DNA of 64,000 nucleotides from Kytococcus sedentarius DSM 20547 (lineage in GTDB: Bacteria > Actinomycetota > Actinomycetes > Actinomycetales > Dermatophilaceae). The first letter of the stretch is position 1, and every line of letters begins with the position of its first letter. The DNA is taken from NCBI RefSeq assembly GCF_000023925.1, contig NC_013169.1, forward strand, positions 2,046,001 through 2,110,000, given 5' to 3'. Of this stretch, positions 48,476-56,104 are shown in pieces. A program made the position numbers and the translations under genes. The notes beneath the pieces are model-generated. The model was given only the letters and a program-made list of their open reading frames with translations, was not told the DNA's origin and made no database searches.

Positions 48476-50362
48476 ATGACCCGGCCGCCCCTCTGGCGGC
48501 GCCTCGAGGGCTCCCCCTGGACCATCCCCGCCCTGGCCGCGCTGCTCGTGGTCGTCTCGTGGACGCTGGGCTGGTCCGGGCGGGACGGCGCGGCCGACCT
48601 GGTCATGCTGGCGGCCGCGGTGGTGGCGGGTCACCGCATCGCTCTCAGCGCCGTGCGCGCGCTGCTCAACCGGGTGGTCGGGATCGACCTGCTGGTCACG
48701 GTCGCCGCCGTCGGTGCCGTCCTGGTCGACAACTACTGGGAGGCCGCGGCGGTGACCACGCTGTTCGCGATCGGCGGGGCGCTGGAGGCCATGACCCTGG
48801 CCCGCACCCGATCGGCCCTCTCCGAGCTGGTGGACTCCGCCCCGGACATGGCCATGGTGGTGCGTGAGGGTGTCGAGACCGAGGTCCCGGCCCACGAGGT
48901 CCGCCCGGACGAGGTGGTGATCATCAAGGCCGGTGGCATCGTGCCCGTCGACGGCGAGGTCTTCGGCGGCCGGGCCGCGGTGAACGAGGCCAGCATCACC
49001 GGCGAGTCGATCCCGGTGGAGAAGACCGAGGGCGACCCCGTCTACGCCGGCACCGTCCTGACCGGGGGCCACGTCCGGGCCCGGGCCGTCTCCATCGGCG
49101 CCGAGACCACTCTGGCCCGGATCATCCGCCGGGTCGAGGACGCGCAGGACGCCAAGGCCCGCACGCAGACCTTCATGGAGCGCTTCTCCCGCTGGTACAC
49201 CCCGGGCATCGTCCTGATGGCCCTGGTGACCGGTCTGGTCACCAGGAACGTGGAGCTGGCCCTGACCCTGCTGGTCATCGGCTGCCCCGGCGCGCTGGTG
49301 ATCTCCATCCCCGTCGCCCTCGTGGCCGGGATCGGTCGCGGCGCACGGTCCGGGGTGCTCATCAAGGGTGGTGAGCACCTGGAACGGGCCGCCACCGTCG
49401 ACGCGGTCGCACTGGACAAGACCGGCACCCTCACTGCCGGGGCGCCGGAGCTCACCGACGTCGTCCCCGTGACCCCGGGGGTCGACCGTGAGGAGGTGCT
49501 CCGTGCCGCCGCTCTGGCCGAGGTGGGCAGCGAGCACCCCCTGGCCGAGCCGATCGTCCGCCGAGCCCGCCAGGAGGGCCTGCTCGTGGGGAGCCCCGAG
49601 GGTGACTTCCGCCCCGTGGTGGGGCACGGCATCGTCGCCAGGGTCGAGGGGCGGACCATCGCGGTGGGCAAGCCCGAGCTGGGTGAGCAGGCATTCCCCG
49701 GCACCGACGCCACGGCCCTGCGGGAGCTCGTGGACGAGCTCGGGAGCCGGGGGCGCACGGCCATGGCCGTGGTCCGCGACGGAGAGCCGCTGGGCGTGGT
49801 GGCCGTCGCCGACACCCTGCGCCCCGAGTCCGCCGACGTGGTGGAACAGCTCCACCGCAGCGGTGTGAAGCGCGTGCTGATGCTCACCGGTGACCGCGAG
49901 TCGGTGGCCAGGGCCGTGGCCGCCGAGGTGGGTGACCTCGAGGTCCACGCCGGCCTCCTGCCGGAGGACAAGCTCGCCATCATCGAGCAGCTCCGGGCCG
50001 AGGGGCACCGGGTGGCCATGGTGGGAGACGGGGTGAACGACGCCCCGGCCCTGGCGAGCGCCGACATCGGCATCGCGATGGGTGCAGCGGGCAGCGGCCT
50101 CGCGGTGGAGACCGCGGACGTGGCCCTGATGGCCGACCGCATCGACCGGGTCGGCGACGCCCTGGGCCTGGCCCGCTCCACGGTGCGCGTGATGCACCAG
50201 AACATCGTGATCGCCCTGGTGACGGTGGCCCTGCTGCTGGCCGGTGTCTTCGCCGGCGGTGTGACCATGAGTCTGGGCATGCTGGTGCACGAGGCCTCGG
50301 TGCTGGTGGTCATCGTGAACGCGATGCGCCTGCTGCATCACGAGCCGTGGGGTCACCGCTAA
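48476..50362 (+). CDS. P1B-type heavy-metal ATPase with a CPG transport motif
   Basis: A 628-residue pump. TGES at about 182-185, 'ALDKTGTLTAG' near 315, 'GSEHPLAEPIV' (the HP motif of P1B pumps) and 'MVGDGVNDAPALASADIGIAMG' are all present. The metal-site motif in the key helix is 'VIGCPGALVISIPVA': CPG near residue 269, where copper, silver and zinc pumps have CPC. No N-terminal HMA domain is present. The metal cannot be assigned from that motif. AAAGGA precedes the ATG. It is co-transcribed with the HMA chaperone under the FNR-like box. Confidence 0.9.
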   Translation: MTRPPLWRRLEGSPWTIPALAALLVVVSWTLGWSGRDGAADLVMLAAAVVAGHRIALSAVRALLNRVVGIDLLVTVAAVGAVLVDNYWEAAAVTTLFAIGGALEAMTLARTRSALSELVDSAPDMAMVVREGVETEVPAHEVRPDEVVIIKAGGIVPVDGEVFGGRAAVNEASITGESIPVEKTEGDPVYAGTVLTGGHVRARAVSIGAETTLARIIRRVEDAQDAKARTQTFMERFSRWYTPGIVLMALVTGLVTRNVELALTLLVIGCPGALVISIPVALVAGIGRGARSGVLIKGGEHLERAATVDAVALDKTGTLTAGAPELTDVVPVTPGVDREEVLRAAALAEVGSEHPLAEPIVRRARQEGLLVGSPEGDFRPVVGHGIVARVEGRTIAVGKPELGEQAFPGTDATALRELVDELGSRGRTAMAVVRDGEPLGVVAVADTLRPESADVVEQLHRSGVKRVLMLTGDRESVARAVAAEVGDLEVHAGLLPEDKLAIIEQLRAEGHRVAMVGDGVNDAPALASADIGIAMGAAGSGLAVETADVALMADRIDRVGDALGLARSTVRVMHQNIVIALVTVALLLAGVFAGGVTMSLGMLVHEASVLVVIVNAMRLLHHEPWGHR

Positions 50363-50409
50363 GGTGATGGTTCTTCCTCACTCCCCGCCCCCGAGCCAGC
50401 AGAGGTCCC

Positions 50410-50449
50410 ATGTCTTCCCGCATCCACCACCCCGGCCTGCGTTCCAAGG
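50410..50449 (+). other. Start of a gene cut off by the IS3 element
   Basis: AGAGG is followed by ATG 50410 and an open frame of 13 codons ('MSSRIHHPGLRSK') that runs into the left end of the IS3 element. It could be the N-terminus of the TetR gene whose tail appears on the other side of the IS, since both fragments have the same orientation. The missing HTH means a deletion must also have occurred. Confidence 0.35.
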
Positions 50450-50516
50450 GGGACTGCTGAGGGTTTGGTTGATACCTGATCTGTGGGGACTGGGTCCCTG
50501 CTGGAAGGATGTCACC

Positions 50517-50816
50517 ATGCCTGCACCTCTCCCCAAGGAGTTCCGTGACGACGTGATCGGTGTCGCCCGTCGTGGCGAGGCGTCGATCGCGCAGACGGCG
50601 AAAGACTTCGGGATCTCGGAATCAACCCTGCGCAACTGGCTCCGCCAGGCCGACGTCGAGGACGGCGCCCGTCCGGGCGTGACGGTGGCCGAGTCCGAGG
50701 AGGTGCGTGCCCTGAAGCGCCGTAACCGGTTGCTGGAGCAGGAGAACGAGGTCCTGCGCCGAGCAGCGGCGTACCTGTCACAGGCGAACCTGAAGCTGGG
50801 CCAGTCCCCAAAGTGA
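50517..50816 (+). CDS. IS3-family transposase OrfA
   Basis: A 99-residue protein with a helix-turn-helix ('ASIAQTAKDFGISESTLRNWL') and a leucine-zipper helix ('EEVRALKRRNRLLEQENEVL'). Just before its TGA lies the slippery heptamer C-CCA-AAG (50807-50813). A -1 slip there would fuse OrfA to OrfB and give the active transposase. Confidence 0.93.
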   Translation: MPAPLPKEFRDDVIGVARRGEASIAQTAKDFGISESTLRNWLRQADVEDGARPGVTVAESEEVRALKRRNRLLEQENEVLRRAAAYLSQANLKLGQSPK

Positions 50817-51685
50817 CCTACCCGCTGGTCCGTGACCTTGCCGCTGACGGGATCCCCGTCACGGTGACCTGCCGGGTGCTGAAGTTCTCCCCGCAGGCGT
50901 TCTACGCCTGGTGCGCCCACCCGGTCAGCGACCGGGACCTGGTGGATGCCTACGCGATGAACGCCGCGTACGAGATCCACGCCGAGGACCCCGCACTGGG
51001 GTATCGATTCATCGCTGATGAACTCGCGGACGCCGGTCATGCCCTGTCTGAGCGGCGCGTGTGGAAGATCTGCCACCAGGGGCAGATCGTCTCCGCGCAC
51101 TCCCGTACCCGGGGACGATGGAAGAAGCCCGGCCCACCGGTCCACGACGACCTCGTCCAGCGCGATTTCACCGCCGAGGCCCCGAATCGGTTGTGGTTGA
51201 CCGACATCACCGAGCACCCCACGGCCGAGGGGAAGTTGTACCTGTGCGCCGTGAAGGACGTCTGGTCACGGCGGATCGTGGGGTACTCCATCAATGACCG
51301 GATGACCTCCCAGCTGGCCGTCGACGCCCTGGAGATGGCCATCGCCCGCCGGGGCCGCGACACCACCGCCGGGTGCGTGGTCCACGCCGACCGGGGCAGC
51401 CAGTTCCGGTCGCGCACGTACCTCTGCGCGCTGCACCGGCATGGCCTGACCGGGTCCATGGGTCGGGTGGCTTCCAGCGCGGACAACGCCGCGATGGAGT
51501 CCTTCTTCGCCCTGGTGCAGAAGAACGTCCTGAACAGCCGCCGCTGGGCCACCCGGGAGCAGCTCCGGCTGGCCATCGTCACCTGGATCGAGCGGACCTA
51601 CCACCGCAGACGCCGGCAACGGGCTCTGGGCAAGACCACCCCGATCGAGTTTGAGACCATCTACTGGCCCGCTCACGCGGCCTGA
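50813..51685 (+). CDS. IS3-family transposase OrfB (DDE integrase)
   Basis: A 290-residue catalytic protein in the -1 frame relative to OrfA. The DDE triad is at 'NRLWLTDITEHP', 'CVVHADRGSQFRS' and 'SADNAAMESFFALVQ'. The HTH_21-like start 'YRFIADELADAGHALSERRV' is intact. It is probably made mainly as an OrfAB fusion, and no lesion is visible, so the element may be active. Confidence 0.95.
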   Translation: MTYPLVRDLAADGIPVTVTCRVLKFSPQAFYAWCAHPVSDRDLVDAYAMNAAYEIHAEDPALGYRFIADELADAGHALSERRVWKICHQGQIVSAHSRTRGRWKKPGPPVHDDLVQRDFTAEAPNRLWLTDITEHPTAEGKLYLCAVKDVWSRRIVGYSINDRMTSQLAVDALEMAIARRGRDTTAGCVVHADRGSQFRSRTYLCALHRHGLTGSMGRVASSADNAAMESFFALVQKNVLNSRRWATREQLRLAIVTWIERTYHRRRRQRALGKTTPIEFETIYWPAHAA

Positions 51686-51726
51686 AACACCACACCCGAA
51701 GTGTCAACCAAACCTACAGCAGTCCC

Positions 51727-52116
51727 GACCTCGAGAAACGCGTCCGCACTCTCGACGCCGGAATTGGCGAACGCCCTGGCCTCGAAGCGGTGTGCCACAC
51801 CTATCTCGGCTTCGTGCGCGAGCACCCGCGCCTATACGACGCCATGTTCACGAACCCCACGCCACTACCCTTTGCGGACAACGAGACTCCGCCTGAACTC
51901 ACCGGTGCGTTCAACGCGCTCACGGAGCACGTGGCTCGACAAGCGCCTCACATCGGCGACGCGGTAGCCGCAGCCGAGCTCCTGTGGGCCTGCTGTCACG
52001 GCCTGGCCACACTCCAGGCATCTGCGCGCATTCCCGCAGATCGCATCGATGAACACATCGGCCACATCGACCGGATGATCACCCGCCGGGGCACGCAGGG
52101 CGAAGACCCAGCGTGA
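51727..52116 (+). pseudogene. TetR-family regulator, C-terminal fragment
   Basis: Directly from the IS3 end an open frame reads 'DLEKRVRTLDAGIGERPGLE', then 'AVCHTYLGFVREHPRLYDAM' and 'LLWACCHGLATLQASARIP' to TGA 52116. The WxxxHGLA pattern with the trailing helix is the TetR C-terminal (WHG-type) ligand domain. The DNA-binding domain is absent. Third codon positions are less GC-rich than in neighbouring chromosomal genes, suggesting it came with foreign DNA. Confidence 0.75.
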
Positions 52117-52169
52117 ACCCAGGCCGGCTGGGCCTGCCCCTCCCAGCCAGCACGTCTGGGTCAGAATCG

Positions 52170-52175
52170 ACTAGA
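52170..52175 (+). repeat. Target-site duplication of IS481, left copy
   Basis: ACTAGA immediately precedes the left terminal repeat of the IS481 element and is repeated right after its right end (56099-56104). Confidence 0.85.
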
Positions 52176-52279
52176 TGTGATGTCCAGGGAGGTTGTTGCG
52201 GGACTCGCTGATAGGTGAAGGCCTCCTGTTGCGAGAGTGGAGCTGTCTAAGAACCGCTTCGCGCACCCAGGAGGCCTTC

Positions 52280-53095
52280 ATGTCCCACGCTAACGCCGCT
52301 CTGACTCCACGCGCTCGGATGCGGCTGGCCAAGCTCATCGTCGAAGAGGGGTGGCCGGTGGCCGTGGCAGCCAAGATGTTCCTGGTCTCACCACCCACGG
52401 CCCGCAAATGGGCTGCCCGGTACCGGGACGAGGGACCGGCCGGGATGACAGATCGCACCAGCCGGCCCCACGTGATGCCGACCAAGACACCACCAGCAGT
52501 GGTGAAGAAGATCGTGAAGGCCAGGTGGCGACGCCGGCTCGGCCCGGTACAGATCGCCGGCGAGCTGGGCATGCCAGCCTCCACGGTCCATGCCGTGCTC
52601 GTGCGCTGCCGGCTGAACCGGCTGGCCCGCATCGACCGGGTCACCGGTGAACCAGTCCGCCGGTACGAGCACCCCTACCCCGGGTCGCTGATCCACGTCG
52701 ACGTCACGAAGTTCGGACGGATCCCTGACGGGGGTGGGCACCGCTTCGTCGGCCGGCAGCGGGGCCTGAAGCACCGTGCGGCGACGTCGGACCGGGAAGG
52801 CACCCGCGACCACCGGCACCAGCCACGACTGGGCGTGGGGCACCTGCACACCGTGATCGATGACCACTCCCGGGTCGCCTACGTCGAGGTGCACGCCGAT
52901 GAACGCAAGGAAACCGCGATCGGTGTGCTGCGCCGGGCCGTCGCGTGGTTCGCCGACCGTGGCGTCACGGTCGAGCGGGTGCTGTCGGACAACGGTTCGG
53001 CCTACAGGTCCGGCGCCTGGAGCCAGGCCTGCGCCGACCTGGGGATCACCCCCAGACGGACCCGCCCGTATCGGCCGCAGACCAACGGGAAGATC
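52280..53095 (+). pseudogene. IS481 transposase, 5' part
   Basis: ATG 52280 begins 'MSHANAALTPRARMRLAKLI', followed by HTH segments ('WPVAVAAKMFLVSPPTARKW') and the first two DDE aspartates ('LIHVDVTKFGRIPDGGGHRF', 'VERVLSDNGSAYRS'). The reading ends in 'PYRPQTNGKI', where the IS110 element enters after codon ATC (53093-53095). The missing catalytic Glu lies in the 3' part at 55921. Confidence 0.92.
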
Positions 53096-53104
53096 TGTGA
53101 GTAT

Positions 53105-53290
53105 CGCTGGTGGTGCTGGACCGTGCTGGCCTGACCCCGGCGAAGGTATGACCGTGGTGTCCTGCGTTCGATTTGTCGGTCAGCTGCGGTCCAGCACCCT
53201 GGTGCTCGCCGACCCGACGGAACTGACCTGATAGGAGCTTGCCTCGCGGTCCCGTCACAGACCTGTCGTCCGCTAGGTCGGCGTGCTCCC
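53105..53290 (+). ncRNA. IS110 bridge RNA (predicted)
   Basis: Target loop: stem CTGACC/GGTCAG (53131-53136 with 53178-53183) encloses GAAGGT (53142-53147), matching left target GAAGAT with one G-U pair, and GCGTTCGAT (53164-53172), the exact complement of right target ATCGAACGC (55921-55929). Donor loop: stem CGCCGACC/GGTCGGCG (53207-53214 with 53276-53283) encloses ATAGGAGC (53231-53238), identical to the element's right end (55913-55920), and TCACAGA (53255-53261), the complement of core plus left end TCTGTGA (53094-53100). The guide order is that of IS621-type bridge RNAs. Exact RNA ends are a guess. Confidence 0.78.
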
Positions 53291-53316
53291 ACACCCTGCT
53301 GCCCACTGAACAGGAA

Positions 53317-54758
53317 GGGCCTGTCAGATGGTCTGTGTAAGCCGTACTGAGAGGAACGGTGAAGGATCATGACCATGACTGACAAGGAGCAGCGGGCTGG
53401 TGCCCAGCCCTCGGGGCAGGACTTGGTGGAGGAGTTGAAGGCTTCGGGGCAGTTGGACGGCTTGTTCGCGCAGATCGATGCCGGGCAGGTTGAGCTGACC
53501 GGGGATGGTGGTTTCGTCCCGGCGTTGGTGAAGGCTGCCCTGGAGCGTGGGTTGCAGGCCGAGCTCAGCAGTCACCTGGGCTACGAGAAGGGCTCGGTGG
53601 ACGCTTCAGCGCACAGCAACTCGCGCAACGGGTCCACCCCGAAGACGGTCGCCTCAGAGGTGGGATCGATCGAGTTGGACGTCCCCCGGGACCGGGACGG
53701 GTCGTTCACTCCCCGCCTGGTCCCCAAGGGTCAGCGTCGGCTGGGCGGGTTGGACGACATGATCATCAGCCTCTACGCCGGGGGCATGACGATCCGGGAG
53801 ATCCAGCACCACCTGGCTGGCACGATCGGCACCGAGCTGTCCCACGAGACGATCAGCAAGATCACCGACGCGGTCGCCCAGGAGGTGCTGGCCTGGCAGG
53901 TCCGGCCGTTGGAGGAGTTCTACCCGGTGCTCTACCTGGACGCGATCCGGGTCAAGATCCGCCAGGACCACCAGGTGCTCAACCGGGCGGCCTATCTCGC
54001 GGTCGGTGTCGATCTGGAGGGTGTCAAGCACGTCCTGGGGATCTGGGTCCAGGACACCGAGGGATCGGCGTTCTGGGCTCACGTGTGCGCCGACCTGGCC
54101 AACCGTGGCGTGTCCGACGTGCTGATCGTGTGCTGCGACGGGCTCAAGGGGCTGCCAGAGGCGATCGAGGCGACCTGGCCGGACTCGATGGTCCAGACCT
54201 GCGTGGTCCACCTGATCCGCGCGTCCACACGGTTCGTGTCGTACACCGACCGCAAGAAGGTCGCCAAGGAGCTCAAGCCGATCTACACCGCCGCCACCGA
54301 GCAGGCCGCCAGAGCCGCGTTGGAGGACTTCGCGGCCAGCGAGATGGGCCGGAAGTACCCCTCGGCGGTCGCGACCTGGCAGGCAGCGTGGGAGCGGTTC
54401 GTCCCGTTCCTGGCCTTCCCGCCGATGCTGCGGCGGGTGATCTACACGACGAACTCCATCGAGTCGTTGAACTATCAGCTGCGGAAGGTCACCAAGTCCC
54501 GCGGGCACTTCCCCTCGACCGACGCCGCGGTCAAGCTGCTGTGGCTGGCGATCTGCAACATCGAGGACCGACGAGCCGCTGAACGAGCCCGTGAGAAGGG
54601 CAAGCCGGCGGCCGAACGCAAGGCCAAGGGCCGCCTCGTCCAGGGCCAGGTCGTCACCAACTGGAAACAGGCACTGGCCCAACTCGCAGCGGCCTACCCC
54701 GACCGAATCAACCCCTACCTGTGAACACCCCCGCTTACACAGAAACCTTGACAAGCCC
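53317..54758 (+). mobile_element. IS256-family insertion sequence
   Basis: 26-bp imperfect inverted repeats (53317-53342 and 54733-54758; blocks GGGC.TGTCA and TCTGTGTAAGC conserved) bound a 1.44-kb element with one transposase. AACAGGA occurs on both sides (53309-53315 and 54759-54765) as the target duplication. It sits between the bridge RNA and the transposase gene of the IS110 element. Confidence 0.92.
53369..54724 (+). CDS. IS256-family transposase
   Basis: A 451-residue mutator-type DDE transposase. The catalytic residues are in 'PVLYLDAIRVKIRQ', 'DVLIVCCDGLKGLPEAIEA' and 'YTTNSIESLNYQLRKV', and the C/H motif 'MVQTCVVHLIRAST' is typical. The sequence is full length with no lesion. Codon use is less extreme than in the host genes. 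Confidence 0.96.
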   Translation: MTMTDKEQRAGAQPSGQDLVEELKASGQLDGLFAQIDAGQVELTGDGGFVPALVKAALERGLQAELSSHLGYEKGSVDASAHSNSRNGSTPKTVASEVGSIELDVPRDRDGSFTPRLVPKGQRRLGGLDDMIISLYAGGMTIREIQHHLAGTIGTELSHETISKITDAVAQEVLAWQVRPLEEFYPVLYLDAIRVKIRQDHQVLNRAAYLAVGVDLEGVKHVLGIWVQDTEGSAFWAHVCADLANRGVSDVLIVCCDGLKGLPEAIEATWPDSMVQTCVVHLIRASTRFVSYTDRKKVAKELKPIYTAATEQAARAALEDFAASEMGRKYPSAVATWQAAWERFVPFLAFPPMLRRVIYTTNSIESLNYQLRKVTKSRGHFPSTDAAVKLLWLAICNIEDRRAAERAREKGKPAAERKAKGRLVQGQVVTNWKQALAQLAAAYPDRINPYL

Positions 54759-54770
54759 AACAGGACCCTG

Positions 54771-55907
54771 ATGACCCTCACTACCGTCCCGTCCCCGACC
54801 TTCGCGACCGATGTCATGGGCAACGTCGGGGGTGTCGATACCCACAAGGCCACTCATTACGCGGCCCTGGTCGATGCCCGAGGCCACCTTCTGGCACATC
54901 AGGAGTTCCCGGCCAACGAGCGCGGCTACCACGCGATGTTGGATTGGTTCCTCGAGCACGGTCCTCTGGAGGCCGTCGGCGTCGAGAGCACCGGGAGTTT
55001 CGGTGCGAGCTTGGCACGGTTCCTGACCGGCAAGAAGGTGCACGTCGTCGAGGCCAACAGTCTCAACGTGACGGTCAGGCGTCGCGACGGAAAGTCCGAC
55101 CGGCTCGACGCGGAACAGGTCGCCCGGGCTGTCCTGAGCCAGGCTTCAACCGCGATTCCGAAGAGCAAGAACGGCGCCGTCGAGGTCATCCGGGCCCTGC
55201 GGGTTACGCGGACCAGCGCCGTCAAGGCCAAGACGCAGACGTTCAACACATTGTGGGGCCTCATCATCGGTTCGCCGTCGGTGCTGCGGGACGAGCTCAC
55301 CGCCTTGAGCAAGCGCACGCTGATCAAGCGCTGTTTGGCGCTGCGTCCCGAAACCACAGACCTGTTGAGCCTGGCAAGCCGCCCGGACCGTCTCCTGCTC
55401 GCGGGCACCAAGACAGCCCTGCGTGACTTAGCCCGGCGGTGGAGGAGCCTGGACGAGGAGATCGCAGCCCTGAACCGCCAGATCGATGGCCTGGTCCGTC
55501 AAGCAGCGCCCGAGCTGGTGGCCTTACACGGTGTCGGGGCCGAGGTCGCCGGCCAGTTCCTGGTCACCGTCGGCGACAACAACAACCGCATCCACAGCGA
55601 GGCCGCGTTCGCCAAGCTCTGCGGTGTCGCTCCACAGCCGGCAAGCAGCGGCCGCACCACAGGCAGGCACCGCCTCAGCCGAGGAGGTGACCGCGCTGCA
55701 AACAGCGCCCTTTACATCGTCGCCCTGGTCAGGATGCGGCGACACCAACCCACCATCGACTACGTCCAACGACGGACAGCCGAGGGCCTCAGCAAGCGAG
55801 AGATCATCCGATGCCTCAAGCGCTACATCGCCCGAGAGATCTACGCCAACCTGCCCCGTCAGGCATCCGAACCCCCTTCGCCAGTACCCCTGACAACGGC
55901 CGCTTGA
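54771..55907 (+). CDS. IS110-family recombinase (DEDD transposase)
   Basis: A 378-residue recombinase. The RuvC-like N-terminal domain has D in 'GGVDTHKATHYAAL', E in 'AVGVESTGSFGASLARF' and D..D in 'GKSDRLDAEQVARAV'. The C-terminal Tnp20 domain has 'LVALHGVGAEVAGQFLVTVG' and the catalytic Ser region 'QPASSGRTTGRHRLSRGGDR'. In this family the protein acts with a bridge RNA from the same element. ATG 54771 lies 12 nt past the IS256 element, so its original upstream region has been displaced by 1.44 kb. Confidence 0.94.
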   Translation: MTLTTVPSPTFATDVMGNVGGVDTHKATHYAALVDARGHLLAHQEFPANERGYHAMLDWFLEHGPLEAVGVESTGSFGASLARFLTGKKVHVVEANSLNVTVRRRDGKSDRLDAEQVARAVLSQASTAIPKSKNGAVEVIRALRVTRTSAVKAKTQTFNTLWGLIIGSPSVLRDELTALSKRTLIKRCLALRPETTDLLSLASRPDRLLLAGTKTALRDLARRWRSLDEEIAALNRQIDGLVRQAAPELVALHGVGAEVAGQFLVTVGDNNNRIHSEAAFAKLCGVAPQPASSGRTTGRHRLSRGGDRAANSALYIVALVRMRRHQPTIDYVQRRTAEGLSKREIIRCLKRYIAREIYANLPRQASEPPSPVPLTTAA

Positions 55908-55920
55908 CAAACATAGGAGC

Positions 55921-56103
55921 ATCGAACGCTTCCACCGCACCCTGGCCGACGGCTGGGCCTACGCCCGGCTCTACACCAGTGAGACCGAACGACGCGACGC
56001 CCTACCAGGGTGGATCCACTTCTACAATCACCACCGGGTCCACTCCGCGATCGGAGCCCCACCCGTCACCAGGCTCAACAACCTGGCTGGACATCACAAC
56101 TAG
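55921..56103 (+). pseudogene. IS481 transposase, 3' part
   Basis: From the codon ATC the frame reads 'IERFHRTLADGWAYARLYTS', then 'WIHFYNHHRVHSAIGAPPVT' and '[10 protein letters not shown]', with the catalytic Glu and C-terminus of the DDE domain. It joins in frame to the 5' part ('..TNGK|IERF..') if the IS110 element is removed. The stop TAG (56101-56103) is not in the element but in the duplicated target ACTAGA. Confidence 0.92.
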
Positions 56104-56104
56104 A
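56099..56104 (+). repeat. Target-site duplication of IS481, right copy
   Basis: ACTAGA, matching 52170-52175. Its palindromic CTAG provides TAG to the IS481 transposase on the plus strand and to ychF on the minus strand. Confidence 0.85.

Larger units (their letters stand above)
50450..51726 (+). mobile_element. IS3-family insertion sequence
   Basis: Imperfect 26-bp terminal inverted repeats (50450-50475 and 51701-51726, 23 of 26 matching, core GGTTTGGTTGA) flank orfA and orfB. Length is about 1277 nt. I see no target duplication (AAGG on the left, GACC on the right), so flanking DNA has been deleted or rearranged after insertion. Confidence 0.9.
53096..55920 (+). mobile_element. IS110-family element inside IS481, carrying IS256
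   Basis: The element starts at TGTGAG (53096) and ends at ATAGGAGC (55920). The triplet ATC flanks it on both sides (53093-53095 and 55921-55923), consistent with a duplicated TC core. There are no inverted repeats, as expected for IS110. The left end is long (about 220 nt without IS256) and the right end short (13 nt after the stop), the layout of the IS110 group with the bridge RNA in the left end. Confidence 0.88.
52176..56098 (+). mobile_element. IS481-family element, interrupted by IS110 and IS256
   Basis: 23-bp inverted repeats at 52176-52198 and 56076-56098 (TGTGATGTCCAG..AGGTTGTTG, 21 of 23 matching) bound the element, with a 6-bp ACTAGA duplication outside. Without the inserted 2.8 kb it would be about 1.1 kb with one transposase. 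It landed exactly at the stop codon of ychF. Confidence 0.9.

Noticed and set aside
52170-56104. A composite transposon carrying cargo
   Set aside because: The elements are nested and of three families, each with its own ends and target repeat; there is no cargo gene.
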